DNA of 18,890 nucleotides from Alphaproteobacteria bacterium (GTDB lineage: Bacteria; Pseudomonadota; Alphaproteobacteria; Puniceispirillales; Puniceispirillaceae): the NCBI GenBank assembly GCA_011526395.1, contig WTHW01000267.1, forward strand, positions 1-18,890, read 5' to 3'. Positions within the stretch are counted from its first letter, which is position 1. Each line of letters begins with the position of its first letter. Of this stretch, positions 14,441 to 18,890 are shown one piece after another. Position numbers and translations under genes: made by a program. Under the pieces are notes generated by a model. It made no database searches, was not told the DNA's origin, and was given only the letters and a program-made list of their open reading frames with translations.

Positions 14441-17400
14441 TTATCCTGCATGCCTCATCTCGCTATCATCATCTAGCGCATGTGGTAGCTTTGCCAAAAT
14501 CTCCTTTGGCACAACGTGCCAGAAGTGACTAATTGCCTTGTCCCAATCACTGAGCAATGAATTGGCCAAATCTGATTCAGTCTCAGAGGCATGACGTTCA
14601 ATCAGCGCCTTTAGATGCTCTGCCCAATAAGGGGTGGTAATGCGCGCAACATGAAGTGTTTCCATATTCACATTATCCATGAAGCTGTTGGCTTCATCAT
14701 AAATGAAACCCATACCGCCTGTCATGCCAGCACCAAAATTCGATCCAACTTCGCCCAGAATAACAGCCTGACCACCTGTCATATATTCACAACCATTGGA
14801 GCCACAGCCCTCAACAATCGCAAGTGCGCCTGAGTTACGAACACATAGACGTTCACCAGCCTGTCCAGCCGCAAGAAGCGAGCCAGATGTTGCGCCATAT
14901 AAGACTGTGTTACCGATGATGGTATTTTGCGATGCCACAAATTTCGCCGAAATGGATGGACGCACTGTGATGGTACCACCTGAAAGGCCTTTACCAACAT
15001 AGTCATTGGCATCACCAATGACATCAAGACGCAATCCCTGAACCGCAAACGCGCCAAGAGACTGACCAGCAGGACCACGCAAGCGCACATTCACTTGCCC
15101 TTCAGGCAGACCTGTCATACCAAAACGCCTGACAAGATGAGATGACAATCTTGTGCCGATCGCTCTTTGGGTGTTTTCGATATTGTAAGATAGCTGCATT
15201 TTGCCGCCTGTCTCTAGCGCGGTTTCAGCATCTTTTACAATTTGTGCATCCAATGTATCTGGCACTTCAACACGAGGCGCCTTGATATTGCCGCCGCGTT
15301 GGCCTGTTGTGATAGCTTGCACAAGGATAGGATTCAAATCCAAATCATCCAATGCGGCATCACCACGAGATACCTGTGAGAGCAAATCAGTACGACCAAT
15401 AATCTCTTGCAGAGAATTAAAGCCAAGAGATGCCAATATCTCACGCACTTCTTCAGCTACATGTGTGAATAGCTGAACAACTTTGTCAGGTGTGCCTTCA
15501 AACTTATCACGCAAATCTTCGCGCTGGGTACAAACACCCACAGGGCATGTGTTTGAATGACATTGACGTACCATAATACAGCCCATCGCAACCAAGGCAG
15601 ATGTGCCGATACCATATTCATCAGCACCCAACATAGCGGCTACTACGATGTCACGACCAGTCTTCAGGCCGCCATCAGTACGCAATACAACTTTATCACG
15701 CAAATCATTCATGCTGAGGACTTGATGCACCTCTGATAGGCCGATTTCCCATGGCATACCAGCATGTTTGATAGATGATTGCGGACTTGCGCCTGTACCA
15801 CCACCATGACCAGAGATCAGGATTGTATCTGCTTTTGCCTTCGCCACACCAGCGGCGATTGTGCCGATACCAGTTGATGCCACAAGCTTCACACAGACAC
15901 GTGCTTCTGGGTTGATTTGCTTCAAGTCATAAATCAACTGCGCCAAATCTTCGATAGAGTAAATATCGTGATGAGGCGGCGGTGAAATCAATGTCACACC
16001 CGGTGTTGAGTGACGAAGCTTTGCGATAATCTCGTTCACCTTAATACCTGGCAGCTGGCCACCTTCACCTGGCTTTGCGCCTTGTGCGACTTTAATTTCC
16101 AGCTCTTGGCAATTATTCAAATATTCAGCTGTGACACCGAAGCGGCCAGAGGCAACCTGTTTAATGGCACTTGATGGATTGTCACCATTTGCACGCAAGT
16201 TAAAGCGTTCTGGATCTTCGCCACCTTCGCCAGAATCTGACTTGGCACCAATACGGTTCATGGCAATTGATAGCGTCTCATGCGCCTCAGGGCTCAACGC
16301 GCCAAGCGAAATACCAGGTGACACCAGACGCTTTCTGATATCTGTGATAGATTCTACTTCCTCAACGCGCACTGGGCTTACATCTGATTTAAAATCCAAC
16401 AAATCTCTGAGGTTTACAGGACCTTGACGCTCAACGATTGAGACATATTTCTTCCAGCTATCATAAGAGCCAGAGTTACAAGCATGCTGCATTGCGTGAA
16501 TCATCTGACCATCAAAAGCATGACGCTCGCCAGATTTACGATAACGAAGCAGACCACCAACTGGCAAAAACCCTGCTTCACCACCGAACGCTTTGTCATG
16601 CATTTGACGCATACGTGACTGAATGCCGTTCAAGCCAAGACCGCTGATACGTGATGACATTGGCGGGAAATATTTCGCAACCAAAGAGCGTGATAGACCA
16701 AGTGCTTCGAAATTATAGCCACCACGATATGACGCAATAACGGAAATGCCCATCTTTGACATAATCTTTAGCAAGCCATCTTCGATCGCTTTTTTGAAGT
16801 TTGCCATGGCTTGCGATAAGGTTAGGCCTTCTAGCAGACCCTTTTCCATACGCTCTGCGACTGTCCATTCCGCAAGATAGGCATTAATGGTTGTGGCGCC
16901 CACACCAACCAATACAGCAAAATGATGTACATCAAGACATTCACCTGATGACACATTGACAGAGGCAAATGTGCGAAGCTGTTCGCGCACAAGGTGAGAG
17001 TGAACAGCGCCAGTTGCCAGAATCATTGGGATAGGCAAGCGTGATGCATTGGCTGCACTATCGCTTAGCATAATATGCTCACAACCACCGCGAACCGCGT
17101 TTTCAGCTTCCATCTGAATACGGTCAAGCGCCTTGCTGAGGCCATCATCGCCGTCTGTTGCTTCATAGCTACAGTCGATAATGGCTGCTTTATCGCCTAA
17201 GTGGTCAACCAATGCGGCATATTCTGCATTTGTTAAAATCGGAGAGTTTAACAGCAGATGGTCACATTGTTCTGGCGCTTCATCAAGGATATTTCCCAAA
17301 TTACCAAGACGTGTGCGCAATGTCATAACATGACGTTCGCGCAAACTATCAATTGGCGGGTTTGTGACTTGAGAGAAATTTTGACGGAAGAAATGGTGCA

Positions 17401-18890
17401 ATCCACGATAGCGGCTAGACAGCACTGCCAGTGGGGCATCATCACCCATTGAACCTACAGCTTCTTTGCCACCTTCTGCCATTGGCTGAAGCAATAGCTC
17501 CATATCTTCTAATGTCCAACCAGCCAGTAATTGGCGGCGACGCAAGGTATCAGCATCTGGCAAATCCATTTTAGATGTTTTTGCTTTTGCCAATAGTGCG
17601 TCCATCTTTTCAGAACGACCAATCCAGTCACCCCATGGCGCACGGTTTTTCAAGTCCTGCTTGATTTCAGCATCATGCAACAAGCGGCCTTTTTCCAAAT
17701 CAACCCCGATCATCTCACCAGGACCAAGGCGGCCACGCTCTACAATCTCTGCTTCAGGAACAACAACCATCCCTGTCTCTGAGCCCGCGATTAGCAAGCC
17801 TGTAGTGGTCAATGTATAACGCATTGGACGCAGACCATTTCGGTCTGTGCCACCAATGGCCCAATTACCAGAGAAAGCAGCAATCGCAGCTGGGCCATCC
17901 CACGGTTCCATCACCGCATTACAATAGGCATATAAATCTGCCAAATCAGACCCGCCATCGACATTGATTGCCTGAGGGATCATCATTGTTTTCACCATTG
18001 GCAAATCACGGCCAGCGTGAAGCATTAATTCAAACACAGAATCAAGCGCCGCTGAGTCTGATGAGCCTTTTGCGATAACAGGCTTTACCTCTTCGACAGC
18101 ATCGCCAAATAAGGCGCTTTGCATTCTGTCTTCATGGCATGCCATCCAATTCATATTGCCACGAACTGTGTTAATCTCCCCATTATGGGCTAGGACACGG
18201 AACGGCTGTGCGAGGCGCCATGTTGGGAAGGTGTTTGTTGAATAGCGCTGATGATAAACAGCGAAGTCTGAAATAAAACGCTCATCAAGCAAATCAGGAT
18301 AAAAGGCTGTGACCTGCTCTGCTAGGAACATGCCCTTATAGATGATTGAACGTGTTGAAAGTGAGCAAACATAAAAATCAGTTACTTGCGCGCGCAATAC
18401 AGCTTCTTCGATACGGCGGCGAACGATGAAAAGCTGGCGCTCAGCATCTTGTTCTGAGAGATCAGATGGCATAGAGAACATGATTTGCTCAATCTCAGGG
18501 CGTGTTGCCATCGCCTTTTGCCCCAAAGCCTGTGTATCAGTCGGCACTTGGCGCCAGCCGTAAATCTGATAGCCGAGACGCAAGATTTCTTGTTCAATGA
18601 TACAACGGCATGTCTCTTGCTCGCTTAAATCTTGACGTGGCAGGAACACCATACCAACAGCCAATTTGCCACCATCATCTTTGTGACCCGTGCGTGCGAT
18701 ATGCTCGATGAAAAAATCGCGCGGAATGGCGATATGGATACCCGCGCCATCCCCTGTCATACCATCAGCATCAACAGCGCCTCTGTGCCAGATAGATTGC
18801 AAAGCTTCAATCGCGGCTGAAACGACAGCTCTGCTTGGCTTACCATCCACTGCTGCAACAAAACCCACACCACAATTATCATGTTCCATT
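14441..18890 (-). CDS. gltB: glutamate synthase (NADPH) large subunit, 5' end at window edge
   Basis: The large subunit of GOGAT makes two glutamates from glutamine and 2-oxoglutarate, with electrons from GltD. About 1,480 residues are visible, close to the full family length. The first methionine inside the window (18889) reads M-E-H-D-N-Cys. Cys6 is the expected glutaminase nucleophile of the class II amidotransferase domain (to about 400), normally exposed after removal of a short propeptide. The true start is therefore probably a little beyond the edge, and this Met may be internal. A central domain follows, then the FMN synthase domain (about 800-1190) with KPGEGGQLPG and SGHGGGTGASP. 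Next are the 3Fe-4S cysteines Cys1104, Cys1110 and Cys1115 (C-x5-C-x4-C) and a glycine-rich beta-helix C-domain (about 1240-1450). It is followed at once by the GNAT gene. Confidence 0.98.
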   Translation of the reverse strand, partial: MEHDNCGVGFVAAVDGKPSRAVVSAAIEALQSIWHRGAVDADGMTGDGAGIHIAIPRDFFIEHIARTGHKDDGGKLAVGMVFLPRQDLSEQETCRCIIEQEILRLGYQIYGWRQVPTDTQALGQKAMATRPEIEQIMFSMPSDLSEQDAERQLFIVRRRIEEAVLRAQVTDFYVCSLSTRSIIYKGMFLAEQVTAFYPDLLDERFISDFAVYHQRYSTNTFPTWRLAQPFRVLAHNGEINTVRGNMNWMACHEDRMQSALFGDAVEEVKPVIAKGSSDSAALDSVFELMLHAGRDLPMVKTMMIPQAINVDGGSDLADLYAYCNAVMEPWDGPAAIAAFSGNWAIGGTDRNGLRPMRYTLTTTGLLIAGSETGMVVVPEAEIVERGRLGPGEMIGVDLEKGRLLHDAEIKQDLKNRAPWGDWIGRSEKMDALLAKAKTSKMDLPDADTLRRRQLLAGWTLEDMELLLQPMAEGGKEAVGSMGDDAPLAVLSSRYRGLHHFFRQNFSQVTNPPIDSLRERHVMTLRTRLGNLGNILDEAPEQCDHLLLNSPILTNAEYAALVDHLGDKAAIIDCSYEATDGDDGLSKALDRIQMEAENAVRGGCEHIMLSDSAANASRLPIPMILATGAVHSHLVREQLRTFASVNVSSGECLDVHHFAVLVGVGATTINAYLAEWTVAERMEKGLLEGLTLSQAMANFKKAIEDGLLKIMSKMGISVIASYRGGYNFEALGLSRSLVAKYFPPMSSRISGLGLNGIQSRMRQMHDKAFGGEAGFLPVGGLLRYRKSGERHAFDGQMIHAMQHACNSGSYDSWKKYVSIVERQGPVNLRDLLDFKSDVSPVRVEEVESITDIRKRLVSPGISLGALSPEAHETLSIAMNRIGAKSDSGEGGEDPERFNLRANGDNPSSAIKQVASGRFGVTAEYLNNCQELEIKVAQGAKPGEGGQLPGIKVNEIIAKLRHSTPGVTLISPPPHHDIYSIEDLAQLIYDLKQINPEARVCVKLVASTGIGTIAAGVAKAKADTILISGHGGGTGASPQSSIKHAGMPWEIGLSEVHQVLSMNDLRDKVVLRTDGGLKTGRDIVVAAMLGADEYGIGTSALVAMGCIMVRQCHSNTCPVGVCTQREDLRDKFEGTPDKVVQLFTHVAEEVREILASLGFNSLQEIIGRTDLLSQVSRGDAALDDLDLNPILVQAITTGQRGGNIKAPRVEVPDTLDAQIVKDAETALETGGKMQLSYNIENTQRAIGTRLSSHLVRRFGMTGLPEGQVNVRLRGPAGQSLGAFAVQGLRLDVIGDANDYVGKGLSGGTITVRPSISAKFVASQNTIIGNTVLYGATSGSLLAAGQAGERLCVRNSGALAIVEGCGSNGCEYMTGGQAVILGEVGSNFGAGMTGGMGFIYDEANSFMDNVNMETLHVARITTPYWAEHLKALIERHASETESDLANSLLSDWDKAISHFWHVVPKEILAKLPHALDDDSEMRHAG

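Overview
The window is an ordinary housekeeping region of a bacterial chromosome. It is almost certainly from an alphaproteobacterium: LepA, LeuA, IF3, L20, L35, ThrRS, PheRS and the glutamate synthase large subunit all read as proteobacterial, and their wording (for example the IF3 and GltB N-termini) is alphaproteobacterial. By eye the base composition is moderate to AT-leaning for that class, which with the short spacers would fit a marine, genome-reduced lineage such as SAR116. That placement is inference, not shown. I see no mobile element, CRISPR array, tRNA, rRNA or phage gene. No stretch longer than about 175 bases lacks a gene.

Layout from left to right: a small two-helix membrane protein of unknown function (+) runs tail to tail into lepA (-). 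A 172-base divergent spacer separates lepA from leuA (+), which ends at a symmetrical terminator shared with the convergent pheT. The central block on the minus strand, read from high to low coordinates, is a GT4-type glycosyltransferase, thrS, infC, rpmI, rplT, pheS and pheT. From thrS onward this is the classical translation cluster known from E. coli, without ihfA at its end. A short divergent spacer leads to an alpha/beta hydrolase (+), which ends 4 bases from a convergent glutathione S-transferase-like gene (-). Upstream of that gene on the minus strand lie a GNAT acetyltransferase and gltB, whose 5' end is at or just beyond the right window edge.

The regulatory interest lies in the translation cluster. 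infC has no ATG, GTG, TTG or CTG start available in its N-terminal region. Its frame opens at a UAG that overlaps a good Shine-Dalgarno, and the best-placed start is AUA, the kind of start through which IF3 represses its own synthesis. The infC-rpmI spacer and the rplT-pheS spacer are rich in hairpins, including a strong intrinsic-terminator-like element before pheS and two mutually exclusive hairpins at the pheS ribosome-binding site. I found no convincing new multi-gene system. The points worth checking are these RNA-level features and the unknown membrane protein.
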